A stretch of 64,000 nucleotides of DNA from an uncultured Pelagibacteraceae bacterium (GCA_902612605.1 CACMDY010000001.1:310001-374000); one strand, 5' to 3'; positions 53,099 to 63,642 are shown, counted from the first letter of the stretch. Translations and numbers: made by a program. Notes: generated by a model from the sequence alone, not told the origin.

Positions 53099-54808
53099 AT
53101 GAACTTAAAACAAATTAATAATTTAACAGAATTATTTTTTGATCAATTTAATAAACAAATTGATAAAAATAAAATTTTATTATCAACTTTAGGTGAAAAA
53201 AGAAAAAATTACTCTTGGCAAGAAACCTATGATTTTATTAATTTAGTTTCCAATGAATTAAGTAAAGTAATATCAAAAGGTGATAGATGCCTATTAATTT
53301 CTGAAAATAGACCTGAATGGTTTATTGCAGACTTGTCTATTATGCTATCAGATGGAATAACTGTTCCAGCTTACACTACTTATGCAGAAAATGACTATGA
53401 TTATATTCTTAATGACTGTACCCCAAGTATAATTTTTGTTTCAAACATTGAACAATTTAATAAATTAAAAAATATTATTAAGAACAAAAATTTTATAAAA
53501 AAAATATTTTCTTTCGAAAAATTACAAAATGTAGAAATTGACTATATTAATTTAGAAGATTTAATCCAAAACAATATTAAAAAAAATTTACCAATTCATA
53601 AATCTCTAGCCTCAAGAAAAGATCCGTCTTGTATAATTTATACTTCAGGTACGCAAGGAAATCCTAAAGGAGTGATTTTAAGTCATGGAGGTATCTTAAA
53701 TAATTGTGAGGGAGCAATAGATATCCTAAAACCATTATTAACTAAAGAACAGCCCAGGTTCCTTACTTGGCTTCCGCTTTCACACTCTTACGAGCACACT
53801 GTTCAATTTGTACAAATCACTGTAGCTGCTAGAATTTTTTATGCAGAAAGCATTGATAAACTAGTTAAGAATATGAGTGATTGTTCTCCAGAAATAATGA
53901 CGGCCGTACCAAGATTTTATCAAAATCTTTATCAAAAAATTAATGCGAGTTTTAAAAAAGCTACAGGATTGAAAAAAAACTTAATTTTTAAAATGTTAGA
54001 ATTAGGTCTAAAAAAAATAAAAAAAGAAAATTTAACTTTTTTTGAAAAAATACAAGATAGCATGCTAGAAAAATTAGTTAGAAAAAAAATAAAATCACAA
54101 TTTGGCGGCTCTCTTAAAACATTTGTCTCTGGTGGAGGTGCATTAGATAAAGAAGTTGGATATTTCCTAAATGCCATTGGTCTACCAACTCTTCAAGGTT
54201 ATGGATTAACAGAAACTTCTCCAGTAGTAAGTTGTAATCCAATAGATGACATTAGAATAGACACTGTTGGACCACCATTTAAGGGAAACGAAGTAAAAAT
54301 AGCCGAAGATGGTGAAATTTTAGTAAAAGGTGAAAATGTAATGTTGGGTTATTGGAATAATAAACAAGAAACCGAAAAAGTCTTAATAGATGGTTGGCTT
54401 CACACAGGTGACATTGGGGTATTTGAAAATAATTTTTTAAAAATTACTGATAGGAAAAAAGATATTCTCATTACTCCCGGAGGAGATAATATTTCTCCAC
54501 TAAAAATTGAAAATGAATTAGTAAATTTAGAATTTATAGATCAAGCTATCGTATATGGAGATAATAAACCTTATTTAGTTGCATTATTAGTTTTAAACGA
54601 TGATTTTTTAAATATTAAAAAAGAAATAATTAATGATCAGATTAATAAATTAAATAAAAATCTTTCAAAAATAGAAAATGTTAAAAAGTTTTTTATAATT
54701 AAAGAAAAATTTTCAATTGAAAATGGAATGTTAACACCAACTTTAAAGTTAAAAAGATATAAAATTATAAAAAAATATAAAAATAGTTTTGAGGATCTTT
54801 ATAATTAA
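53099..54808 (+). CDS. Long-chain acyl-CoA synthetase (AMP-binding)
   Basis: IIYTSGTQGNPKGVILSH, QGYGLTETSPVVSCNP, GWLHTGDIG. Track start 53081 lies in the tRNA; ATG 53099 preferred. Confidence 0.93.
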   Translation: MNLKQINNLTELFFDQFNKQIDKNKILLSTLGEKRKNYSWQETYDFINLVSNELSKVISKGDRCLLISENRPEWFIADLSIMLSDGITVPAYTTYAENDYDYILNDCTPSIIFVSNIEQFNKLKNIIKNKNFIKKIFSFEKLQNVEIDYINLEDLIQNNIKKNLPIHKSLASRKDPSCIIYTSGTQGNPKGVILSHGGILNNCEGAIDILKPLLTKEQPRFLTWLPLSHSYEHTVQFVQITVAARIFYAESIDKLVKNMSDCSPEIMTAVPRFYQNLYQKINASFKKATGLKKNLIFKMLELGLKKIKKENLTFFEKIQDSMLEKLVRKKIKSQFGGSLKTFVSGGGALDKEVGYFLNAIGLPTLQGYGLTETSPVVSCNPIDDIRIDTVGPPFKGNEVKIAEDGEILVKGENVMLGYWNNKQETEKVLIDGWLHTGDIGVFENNFLKITDRKKDILITPGGDNISPLKIENELVNLEFIDQAIVYGDNKPYLVALLVLNDDFLNIKKEIINDQINKLNKNLSKIENVKKFFIIKEKFSIENGMLTPTLKLKRYKIIKKYKNSFEDLYN

Positions 54809-54913
54809 TAAAAAAAAACTGATTAATAATCCCTATTTTACTTAACTTTTATTAATATTTATTTTTTTTTATTTTTTAAAAAAAAAATTAAAAAATTTCA
54901 AAAAATTATGTAA

Positions 54914-54942
54914 TTGACATAACTATTCAAAAAAAATAAAAA
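54914..54942 (+). promoter_or_regulatory. Putative sigma70 promoter for the Lys-rich mini-gene
   Basis: TTGACA, 17-bp spacer, TAAAAA. Confidence 0.5.
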
Positions 54943-54993
54943 AAGGTAATTAAACGAATCAAAAAGATTCGTAATTAAAAAAGGGAGCTAAAG

Positions 54994-55077
54994 ATGGCTA
55001 AAAGAAGAAAAAAAGCTGCTAAAAAGAAAACTAAGAAAAAAGCTAAGAAAAAAGCTAAAAAGAAAAGAAGAAGATAG
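54994..55077 (+). CDS. 27-aa ultra-basic Lys/Arg/Ala-rich mini-protein (not in ORF track)
   Basis: MAKRRKKAAKKKTKKKAKKKAKKKRRR; RBS-like GGGAG upstream; own terminator downstream. Confidence 0.75.
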   Translation: MAKRRKKAAKKKTKKKAKKKAKKKRRR

Positions 55078-55099
55078 ATTAGTATTCTTTTTATTAAAT

Positions 55100-55138
55100 A
55101 ACGCTTCTCATGGCGCTTGCGTGAGGAGCGTTTTTTTT
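55100..55138 (+). terminator. Strong Rho-independent terminator
   Basis: AACGCTTCTCA...TGAGGAGCGTT stem followed by T8. Confidence 0.9.
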
Positions 55139-56000
55139 ATTTAGCTACTTCTTGTGATATTTCTTCTTCTGGTCCCTTAGACTCAACCTTCTGAACTTGT
55201 TTTTCGAGATTTCTTTTTAATGCTTTATCTAGCTTCTTTTGAGTATCTTCTAGACTGGTATTTAGTATAATTTGAAATTCGGTAAGTATTCTCTCATAAG
55301 CTTTTTCAAAAAGCTGCCTTTCACTATAAGATTGATCGACCATAAGATCATCACCTTTATTAAGATCTCTTACTACTTCAGCTAGCTCATAAATTTTGCC
55401 AGATGAAATTTTTGCCTCATATTCTTGGGCTCTTCTGCTCCACATACTTCTTTTAATTTTTGGTTTACTTTTTAAAATACTAATACATTTATTAACTTGA
55501 TTTATTGTAGCTAGAGGCCTTAAATGAGATTGTTTATTAACTGGAACCATGCCATTAGCTTTATCTTTTTCAAATTTTAAAATATAAGCTTCTATATCTA
55601 TCCCTCCAATATTCATTTTTTTAAATTCTGTTATTTGTCCAACGCCATGCTTTGGATAAACTACGTAGTCTTTGATTTTATATTGTTTTTTTTCAGTATT
55701 TTGCTTTTTAACTTTTTTAATTTCAGGTTTCTGCTCATTATTCTTTGGTATACGAAGTAAGCTATTTGTTTCTGTATTTTGATTCTCCTGTTTAATATTT
55801 TTTGATTTTGTTACAATTTTTGTAGTTTTTTTCTGAGGTTTAATTTTTTTTACTTTATTAATAATTTTTTTCTTTTTTTGTTTAACTATTAATTTAGTTT
55901 TTTTTTGTTTAACTACTTCTTTAGTTTTTTTTTTTCCAGTGTTGGTTTTTTTTGTCTTAAATGTTTTCTTTAAAGTATTTATCAAACTTATTTTCTTCAT
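55137..56000 (-). CDS. carD: CarD-family transcriptional regulator with long Lys-rich N-terminal extension
   Basis: Car[54 protein letters not shown]. Confidence 0.93.
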   Translation of the reverse strand: MKKISLINTLKKTFKTKKTNTGKKKTKEVVKQKKTKLIVKQKKKKIINKVKKIKPQKKTTKIVTKSKNIKQENQNTETNSLLRIPKNNEQKPEIKKVKKQNTEKKQYKIKDYVVYPKHGVGQITEFKKMNIGGIDIEAYILKFEKDKANGMVPVNKQSHLRPLATINQVNKCISILKSKPKIKRSMWSRRAQEYEAKISSGKIYELAEVVRDLNKGDDLMVDQSYSERQLFEKAYERILTEFQIILNTSLEDTQKKLDKALKRNLEKQVQKVESKGPEEEISQEVAK

Positions 56001-56283
56001 TTTTATATTTTTCGTGATCCGGCATTGGATCTTTTGCTTCAGAAATATTTGGCCATATCTCTGAATACTTTTTATTAACTTCTAGCCATTTCTCACTACC
56101 CTCAACAGTATCTGAAACTATAGCATCTATTGGACACTCAGGTTCACAAACGCCACAATCTATACACTCATCAGGTTTAATTACAAGCATATTTTTGCCT
56201 TCATAAAAGCAATCAACAGGACATACATCTACGCATGTTGTATGCTTACACTTAATGCATTTGTCATTGACCAAATATGTCAT
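55957..56283 (-). CDS. fdxA: Ferredoxin (7Fe-8S type)
   Basis: [38 protein letters not shown]. Confidence 0.95.
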   Translation of the reverse strand: MTYLVNDKCIKCKHTTCVDVCPVDCFYEGKNMLVIKPDECIDCGVCEPECPIDAIVSDTVEGSEKWLEVNKKYSEIWPNISEAKDPMPDHEKYKNEENKFDKYFKENI

Positions 56284-56705
56284 TGTTTTGATTTAATTTT
56301 TTCTTTTATATCCCCAACTACTTTTGGATCAAGATACAATAACCCTGACAATCGCCTCATAAGATTGGTTTCATAAATATCTGCATCTTTATCTGAATAA
56401 ATAATATTCCATAAGGCTTCTATAACTATTTTTTTTTCATCAACATTTTTATTTTTTACTTCTTTAGTAAATTCTAAAATTTGATTTGAATCTTGTTCTT
56501 TTATTTCTGCGTCTTTCAATATTTCATCTAAATTATTTTTATCGGCACCCATTTCAATTAATGCTTTTTTAATTATATCTTTCTCTTTTTCAGTAAAATT
56601 TTGATCTATTTTGGCTGAGTGAATAAGCAGAGCGGCAACACTAATTAAAGATAAATGACTCTGGTCGTTTTTATTCTCTTTTTCTTTTTTAAATAAGCTA
56701 AACAT
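56280..56705 (-). CDS. TerB-like protein
   Basis: [43 protein letters not shown]. Confidence 0.8.
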   Translation of the reverse strand: MFSLFKKEKENKNDQSHLSLISVAALLIHSAKIDQNFTEKEKDIIKKALIEMGADKNNLDEILKDAEIKEQDSNQILEFTKEVKNKNVDEKKIVIEALWNIIYSDKDADIYETNLMRRLSGLLYLDPKVVGDIKEKIKSKQ

Positions 56706-59185
56706 TATTTCAGGTTTAATTGATTTAGTACACTAAAAGGATTATTAGAATAGTCCTTTTTGTCGTGTTTTTTAAAAATTTTCTTTTTTAACGGTACATA
56801 TTTTATATAGAACTCATCTTCTTTCTCATAAATTTTATAATTCATTTTTTTTAGAAGCTTATTAAAATTTTCCTTTGAACAACCAAGTAAGTTTAGCATT
56901 TCGGGTATTACTTTTATTTCTTTTTTGTTATCTTTTTCTGAATTGAATATTAATAAGAATAATCTTTCAAGTATATCTATTCTAACGTAAATATCATCAA
57001 ATTTTTCAAAGCCACAAAGTAACATAAAATCTTTATTTGCAGATTTCATATTATTCAAAAAATTTAATCCAAAAGTTGGCGGTGATAAATTCAAAAATTT
57101 GTTATTATAACTTTTCCATAATAATATTCTTAAAGATACCGAATTTGGTTTGAATAACTTAAATAGAAATATATGGTATCTTCCAAACTTAACTCCCAGT
57201 TTTCTTAATTTTTTCCTATCATCTTGATTGATCTTTTTTAAATACTCAGAGATATTCGATCTTTTTATAACACCATTATTTTCATAAAGTCTATAAGCTA
57301 AAGCTCTAAGTTCAGGGTTTTTCTCCTTAATATTCTTTAACTCAATTAAGCTATTTAGTTCAGTTTCAATTTTTTTTATAATCCATTGATCTAAATAATC
57401 GTTTAAATTATTTCTTTCGTTATTTTCGATCATTTCATCAATTATTAAATCTATTTTTGGATTAAGGTAATCAGATCCAGGTATTAGTTTTGCTATAGGA
57501 TCATTTCTCCAATAAATTTTAAAATCATCTTTTAACTCTATAAGTCCAGTATCTATTATTTGTTGTATTCTATTAATTATTTCTGGACCTACATTCTGCC
57601 TAGCAGCTTTTTTTAATGATTTAATGTCTGCATCTAAGGCATCCACTTTTAAATCTAATTGCAACTTTAAACCTTTTAAAATTCCAATGTATTGACCATT
57701 AATTAATACTTTTTCTTTCTCAATAATTTCGGTTTTTAATTCAATATCTTGCTTTAATCCTTTTGCTAAAACGCTGGCTCTTTTATCTATAAACGTCTTA
57801 GTTAATTCATCATGAAGTCTATCTGATAATTTGTCTTCTAAATTTTTAGTTCTTTCTATCCAGTAATCTTGATTTTCAACCCAATTAGATTTATTTGAAA
57901 CATATGACCAAGTTCTAACATTAGATATTCTATTTGAAATTGAGTCTACATTTCCTTCAAGCTTATCGAGCATAGAAAGCTGTTTTTTCATATAATAATT
58001 TGGTACTTTTTTTTCTTCACTTATTAAAAAATTAAATACCTTGCCAACAACTTCCAAATGATGACCATAAGTTTTTTTGACAAAATCAGGTATTTGACAG
58101 CATTCCCAAAGAATTTTTAAAATGTTTGAATTATTCTCTATTGAGCTATTGTTTTCTTTTAAAAAATATTTTAAAACTTTCTCATCTTCACACTCTCCAA
58201 CTCTTCTTAACCAATCTGTATCAGGTTTTTCTTCTAAAGATTTCAGTAAATTCTCTTTATTATTGAATTTTAAGTTGGAATTTCTCCAGAATATATTTTG
58301 TATTTCTGGAAAATTGTGATTTTCTAAAAATTCAATCTCTTCTGGGTTAATCTCACCACAGTCTCCTGTAATACCAAAACTCCCATCATTCAAATATCGA
58401 CCAGCTCTTCCCGAAATTTGTCCAATTTCTGATATTTTTAGTCTTCTTATTTTTTTTCCATCAAACTTTTTCAAGTTTGAGAAGTAAACATGATCTAAAT
58501 CCATATTTATCCCCATTCCAATAGCATCAGTAGCAACCAGATAATCAACGTCCCCTGATTGATATAAATTTACTTGAGCATTTCTAGTTTTAGGACTGAG
58601 AGATCCCATCACAATTGCTGCACCACCTTTTTGTCTTCTTAATAATTCCGCGATCGCATAAACTTCTTCTGTTGAAAAAGCTATTATTGCACTTTTTCTC
58701 TCGATTCTTGAAATTTTTTTATGTCCTCCAAATGATAGCTTTGATAATCTTTGTTTGTTTATAAATTCAACATCTTCATCAAGTTTTTGAATAATATTTT
58801 TAATAGTATTTGAACCCATTAACATTGTTAATTTTTCACCTCTCAGATTTAATAATCTATCTGTAAAAATATGACCTCTTTCCTGATCTGAACACATTTG
58901 AATTTCATCAATACCTACGAAATCTAAAACCTTATCTACAGGCATTGATTCTACAGTACATAAAAAATACTTAGCATTAAGTGGTATAATTTTTTCTTCC
59001 CCTGTAATAAGGGCTACCTTCGAAGCATCTACTTTTTGTATTATTTTGTCGTAAACTTCTCTCGCCAGAAGTCTTAGGGGAAATCCTATCATTCCACTTT
59101 CAAAAGAAAGCATTGTCTCTATAGCTAAAAAGGTCTTGCCAGTATTTGTAGGTCCAAGGACTGCTGTGATCTTATTTTTTGACAT
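56705..59185 (-). CDS. SUV3/MgpS-like superfamily II helicase
   Basis: AVLGPTNTGKTFLAIETML, VDEIQM-like box, GRAGRYLNDGSFGITGDC. Confidence 0.88.
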   Translation of the reverse strand: MSKNKITAVLGPTNTGKTFLAIETMLSFESGMIGFPLRLLAREVYDKIIQKVDASKVALITGEEKIIPLNAKYFLCTVESMPVDKVLDFVGIDEIQMCSDQERGHIFTDRLLNLRGEKLTMLMGSNTIKNIIQKLDEDVEFINKQRLSKLSFGGHKKISRIERKSAIIAFSTEEVYAIAELLRRQKGGAAIVMGSLSPKTRNAQVNLYQSGDVDYLVATDAIGMGINMDLDHVYFSNLKKFDGKKIRRLKISEIGQISGRAGRYLNDGSFGITGDCGEINPEEIEFLENHNFPEIQNIFWRNSNLKFNNKENLLKSLEEKPDTDWLRRVGECEDEKVLKYFLKENNSSIENNSNILKILWECCQIPDFVKKTYGHHLEVVGKVFNFLISEEKKVPNYYMKKQLSMLDKLEGNVDSISNRISNVRTWSYVSNKSNWVENQDYWIERTKNLEDKLSDRLHDELTKTFIDKRASVLAKGLKQDIELKTEIIEKEKVLINGQYIGILKGLKLQLDLKVDALDADIKSLKKAARQNVGPEIINRIQQIIDTGLIELKDDFKIYWRNDPIAKLIPGSDYLNPKIDLIIDEMIENNERNNLNDYLDQWIIKKIETELNSLIELKNIKEKNPELRALAYRLYENNGVIKRSNISEYLKKINQDDRKKLRKLGVKFGRYHIFLFKLFKPNSVSLRILLWKSYNNKFLNLSPPTFGLNFLNNMKSANKDFMLLCGFEKFDDIYVRIDILERLFLLIFNSEKDNKKEIKVIPEMLNLLGCSKENFNKLLKKMNYKIYEKEDEFYIKYVPLKKKIFKKHDKKDYSNNPFSVLNQLNLK

Positions 59186-59347
59186 ATCAACTTTTAGTAT
59201 GATCTTTTTTTGGCCTACTATATTTTGTTACTCAAAAAGAACAAAAATAGACTAAAACTAGTCCGAATCAGATAGGAAAAAGTTCTCATTTTCAATTTTT
59301 ATCATCTAAGGTTAGCATAAATTTTACAATATAAATATAAATTTTTA

Positions 59348-61303
59348 ATGCCTAAAAAACTTTGGGAACCGTCAAGAGAACTTATAAAGAATTCGAATTT
59401 ATTTAAATACGAGAAGTTTGTTTCAAAGAATTATAAATACAATTTTTCTGGAAAATATAAAAAGTTATTAAAATGGAGTGTAGAAAATCCAAAAGATTTT
59501 TGGAATTCTATTTGGAACTATTTTGAAATAATTGGAGAAAAAACTGATAAATTTAAACTAACAAAGGACCTTATTAATAGTAAGTTTTTTGTTAATTCAA
59601 AATTAAATTTTGCAGAAAATCTTTTAGCTAAAAATTCCAATCAAAAAGCTATCACATTTGTTAGTGAAAATGGTTACAGAGAGCAAAAATCCTGGAAAGA
59701 ACTTAATATAGATGTAAAAAAAATAATTACATTTTACAAAAAAATAAATATTTCTGAAAAGGATAGGATAGCAGCATATACTCCAAATCAGATAGAAACA
59801 GTTGAGTGTTTTTTAGGTGCTAGCGCTATAGGATCAATCTGGAGCTCGTGCTCACCTGATTTTGGTGTACCTGGTGTTATCGAACGTTTTTCGCAAATTA
59901 AACCTAAATTACTAGTTATTACTGATAAATATTATTATAACGGAAAGGAAATAAATATTATTGAGAGATTGCCTAAAATATTAAAAAAAATAAAAAGTAT
60001 AAAATCAGTATTAATTTTAAATTACCCTGGAAAAAAATTAAGAAAATTTAACAAAATTAAAAATATAAAAATTTACAATTTCACTGAGATTAAAAAACTT
60101 GAAATAAGCAGAAATAAATTAAAAAAATTTGATTTTGACCACGAATTAGCAATTTTATACTCAAGCGGCACTACAGGTAAACCAAAATGTATTTGCCATA
60201 GATCTGGTGGAGTTTTATTGCAACATTTGAAAGAACATCAATTACATTGCAATATAAAACCAAATGATAATGTATTTTACTTTACAACTTGTGGATGGAT
60301 GATGTGGAATTGGCTTGTTACAGCCCTAGCATCTAAAGCATCAATATTGCTATTTGATGGTTTTCCTATGCATAAATCTCCAGAGTTATTGTTAAAAATT
60401 GCAAATAAGGAGAAAGTTACTCTATTTGGTATAAGTGCGAAATATATTGATCAACTTATTAAACAGAATGTTAAGGTAAAAGAAAAAATAAAACTCAAGT
60501 TTTTAAAAACAATTTGTTCTACAGGATCTCCACTTTCTAAAGATGGTTTTGAATTTGTTTACAGAAATATAAAAAAAAATGTTCATTTAGCATCTATTTC
60601 TGGAGGAACAGATATTGTCTCCTGTTTTGTAAATGGAAACATTTATTCATCTGTAAATATTGGCGAAATACAAAACAATGGTCTTGGCATGGATACAGCA
60701 GTGTTTTCTGAAAAAGGTAAATCAATTTTAAATAAAAAAGGAGAATTAGTTTGCAGAAACCCTTTTCCATCAATGCCTTTAAAATTTTGGAATGATCCTG
60801 GAAAAGTTAAATATAAAAAAGCTTATTTTTCAAAATTTAAAAATATTTGGCATCATGGAGATTATGCCGAGAGAAAGAATAATGGGTCTTATATTATTTA
60901 TGGAAGATCTGATGCAACATTAAACCCAGGCGGTGTTAGACTTGGCACAGCTGAAATTTATTCTGTTGTAGAAAAATTTAAGGAAGTAAAAGAGTCTATC
61001 GTAGTAGGTCAATCTTGGGATAATGATGTAAGAATAATACTTTTTGTAATATTATCAAAAAATAATAGATTGGATGAAAAATTAATTTCGAAATTAAAAA
61101 CAACAATTAGATATGAGGCTTCTCCAAGACATGTACCTGCTAAAATAATTGCAGTAAAAGATATTCCCAGAACTAAGAATGGTAAAATTGTAGAGGTAGC
61201 TGTTAAAAATATAATAGACGGCAACAAAATAAATAATATTGAAGCATTATCCAATCCATCTGCTTTAAATGAATATAAAAATCTTATTGAATTAAAATCG
61301 TAA
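59348..61303 (+). CDS. Acetoacetyl-CoA synthetase
   Basis: LYSSGTTGKPKCICHRSGG, CGWMMWNWLVTALA, ISGGTDIVSCFV, GRSDATLNPGGVRLGTAEIY. Confidence 0.94.
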   Translation: MPKKLWEPSRELIKNSNLFKYEKFVSKNYKYNFSGKYKKLLKWSVENPKDFWNSIWNYFEIIGEKTDKFKLTKDLINSKFFVNSKLNFAENLLAKNSNQKAITFVSENGYREQKSWKELNIDVKKIITFYKKINISEKDRIAAYTPNQIETVECFLGASAIGSIWSSCSPDFGVPGVIERFSQIKPKLLVITDKYYYNGKEINIIERLPKILKKIKSIKSVLILNYPGKKLRKFNKIKNIKIYNFTEIKKLEISRNKLKKFDFDHELAILYSSGTTGKPKCICHRSGGVLLQHLKEHQLHCNIKPNDNVFYFTTCGWMMWNWLVTALASKASILLFDGFPMHKSPELLLKIANKEKVTLFGISAKYIDQLIKQNVKVKEKIKLKFLKTICSTGSPLSKDGFEFVYRNIKKNVHLASISGGTDIVSCFVNGNIYSSVNIGEIQNNGLGMDTAVFSEKGKSILNKKGELVCRNPFPSMPLKFWNDPGKVKYKKAYFSKFKNIWHHGDYAERKNNGSYIIYGRSDATLNPGGVRLGTAEIYSVVEKFKEVKESIVVGQSWDNDVRIILFVILSKNNRLDEKLISKLKTTIRYEASPRHVPAKIIAVKDIPRTKNGKIVEVAVKNIIDGNKINNIEALSNPSALNEYKNLIELKS

Positions 61304-62526
61304 TGATCAAAGATACAATCAAAAACTTAAGTTTATCAGCAACACTAAAAATAAATGAAAAATCAAAAGTTATTGAAATTGAAGGAAAAAATATTATTAA
61401 GTTTGGATTTGGACAATCACCATTTCCAGTTCCAATTACTATTGTTGAAGAATTAAAAAAAAATGCACATCAAAAAAGTTATTTACCTATACAAGGACTA
61501 GATAAATTAAGAGGTTCAATCGCAAAATATGAGTCAAAAAAGAAAAATTATAATTATGACTCAGATCAAGTCATAATAGGTCCTGGCACCAAAGAGCTTA
61601 TGTTCTTGATGCATTTAGCATTTGAAGGCGAAGTTTTATTGCCAGCTCCAAGTTGGGTATCTTATAAGCCACAATCAATAATAGCTAAAAATAACTATAA
61701 TTGGATACAAACATCTGCTGAAAATAATTGGTTTCCTAAAGCTCAAGAAATAGAAAAAATTATTTTGAAAAAACCAGATAAAAAATATCTTTTATTTCTT
61801 AATTCTCCAAATAATCCATCAGGACAAGTATGCGAAAATTTAAAAGAAATTTCTTTAATAGTAAAAAAGTATAATATTTTAGTTTTATCAGATGAAATTT
61901 ATTCTGAATTAACATTTGATGAAAATTATATTTCTATTTTCGAACACTGCCCTGATAATGTCGTAATAAGTAACGGACTTAGTAAATGGTGTGGTGCTGG
62001 AGGATGGAGACTTGGGTACTTTATAATACCAAAGAAAAAAATTGAATTACTTAAATCTATGAAAGTTTTAGCAAGTGAAACATTTTCCGCAGTAAGTTCA
62101 CCAATACAGTTTGCTGCAATATCTGCTTTTAATGCTAACCATGATGAATATATCTTAAAATCAAAAAAAATTCTTAAAGCTGTTGGAGAATACGTATATA
62201 GAAATTTAAAATCTAATAATATTATTATGAACAAACCCATGGGTGGCTTTTATTTGATGCCTGAATTTTTGAACAAGAAATTTAATAATTCTTCAATCAT
62301 GTGTGATGAAATTTTAACTAATTTAAATATTGCTTTACTTCCAGGAAGTGACTTTGGATTTGATGAAAAAAGGATGATTGTTCGTCTAAGTTTTACAGAT
62401 TTTGACGGCGATATATTTATGAAAAATATTAATGAAAAAACTGATATTAATGATGAGTTAATAAAATTGTACGCCCCAAAGGTTGTAGAAGGAGTAAATA
62501 AATTAAAATCTTGGGTTGAAAAATAA
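61303..62526 (+). CDS. Pyridoxal-phosphate class I/II aminotransferase
   Basis: NSPNNPSGQVC, SDEIYSELTFD, SNGLSKWCGAGGWRLGY. Confidence 0.93.
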   Translation: MIKDTIKNLSLSATLKINEKSKVIEIEGKNIIKFGFGQSPFPVPITIVEELKKNAHQKSYLPIQGLDKLRGSIAKYESKKKNYNYDSDQVIIGPGTKELMFLMHLAFEGEVLLPAPSWVSYKPQSIIAKNNYNWIQTSAENNWFPKAQEIEKIILKKPDKKYLLFLNSPNNPSGQVCENLKEISLIVKKYNILVLSDEIYSELTFDENYISIFEHCPDNVVISNGLSKWCGAGGWRLGYFIIPKKKIELLKSMKVLASETFSAVSSPIQFAAISAFNANHDEYILKSKKILKAVGEYVYRNLKSNNIIMNKPMGGFYLMPEFLNKKFNNSSIMCDEILTNLNIALLPGSDFGFDEKRMIVRLSFTDFDGDIFMKNINEKTDINDELIKLYAPKVVEGVNKLKSWVEK

Positions 62527-62634
62527 TAATCAGTTAAAAAATTCCTTAATTAACAATACTTATATTAACTGAATTTACTAGACACTCGTAGTAATAAATA
62601 GTTAGATTCAATTTTAAAACTTTAGAGAGGGTAT

Positions 62635-63642
62635 ATGAAAAAAATATTATCAACAATATCAAGCTCTCTGATTATTTTTGTTGCTATATTTTCATTCGGA
62701 TCAATAGCAAAATCAGCAGAGTTTTTTACAATAGGCACAGGAGGACCAACTGGAGTTTATTTTCAGACAGGAAACGCTATTTGTAAAATGTTACACAAAT
62801 CAGCAATTAGTGCTGAACATGGTAGAAAAAAAGGTATGAAAGATAAAGCTTACAGATGTACCGCTCCTTCAACTGGAGGCTCAAATTATAACATCGGACA
62901 AATAAAAGATGGTGAGTTTCAATTTGGTGTAGCACAATCTGACTGGCAATATCATGCTTACAATGGATCAAGCAAATGGGAAGGGAAACAATTCAAAAAT
63001 TTAAGAGCTGTATTCTCAGTACATAATGAGCCATTTCAAATCTGGGCTAGAAAAAAAGCAAAAGTCAAAGATTTTATGGGTCTCAAAGGAAAAGTAGTAA
63101 ACATTGGAAATCCAGGTTCTGGTCAAAGAGGAACTATGGAAGAATTAATGAAAGCTATGGGAGTTGACAACAGCTTCTTTAAATCAGTTACTGAGCTAAC
63201 ATCTTCAGAGCAAGTAAAAGCTCTATGCGATGGTAAAATTGATGCGTTTGGATATTCAGTAGGTTTTCCTAATGGGGCAATGGAACAAGCGGCAACATGT
63301 GCGGCTAAAGCAATGCCAATTAATTTAACAGGAGATGTAATTGATGGAATTATTAGTGGAGCTGATTATTATGCATCTGCAACAATTCCAAAAGGTACTT
63401 ATACTAAACAGAAAAAAGATGTAACTACATTTGGTGTTAAAGCTACTGTAGTAACAAGTATGGATGTTTCTGAGGATTTAGTTTATCAGGTTACAAAAGC
63501 TGTTTTTGAAAATTTTGATGATTTTAGAAAACAACATCCAGCTTTCGCTCCTTTAGAGAAAAAAAATATGATAGCTGATGGTTTATCAGCACCACTTCAT
63601 CCTGGAGCTGTTAAATATTATAAAGAAGCTGGTTTGATGTAA
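62635..63642 (+). CDS. TAXI-family TRAP transporter solute-binding protein
   Basis: Signal peptide then FFTIGTGGPTGVYFQTGNAICKML. Confidence 0.95.
   Translation: MKKILSTISSSLIIFVAIFSFGSIAKSAEFFTIGTGGPTGVYFQTGNAICKMLHKSAISAEHGRKKGMKDKAYRCTAPSTGGSNYNIGQIKDGEFQFGVAQSDWQYHAYNGSSKWEGKQFKNLRAVFSVHNEPFQIWARKKAKVKDFMGLKGKVVNIGNPGSGQRGTMEELMKAMGVDNSFFKSVTELTSSEQVKALCDGKIDAFGYSVGFPNGAMEQAATCAAKAMPINLTGDVIDGIISGADYYASATIPKGTYTKQKKDVTTFGVKATVVTSMDVSEDLVYQVTKAVFENFDDFRKQHPAFAPLEKKNMIADGLSAPLHPGAVKYYKEAGLM

Noticed and set aside
54809-54910. Long A/T tracts after the acyl-CoA synthetase as a repeat or origin-like element
   Set aside because: Homopolymer-rich low complexity with no defined period; more likely ordinary AT-rich spacer or a weak terminator
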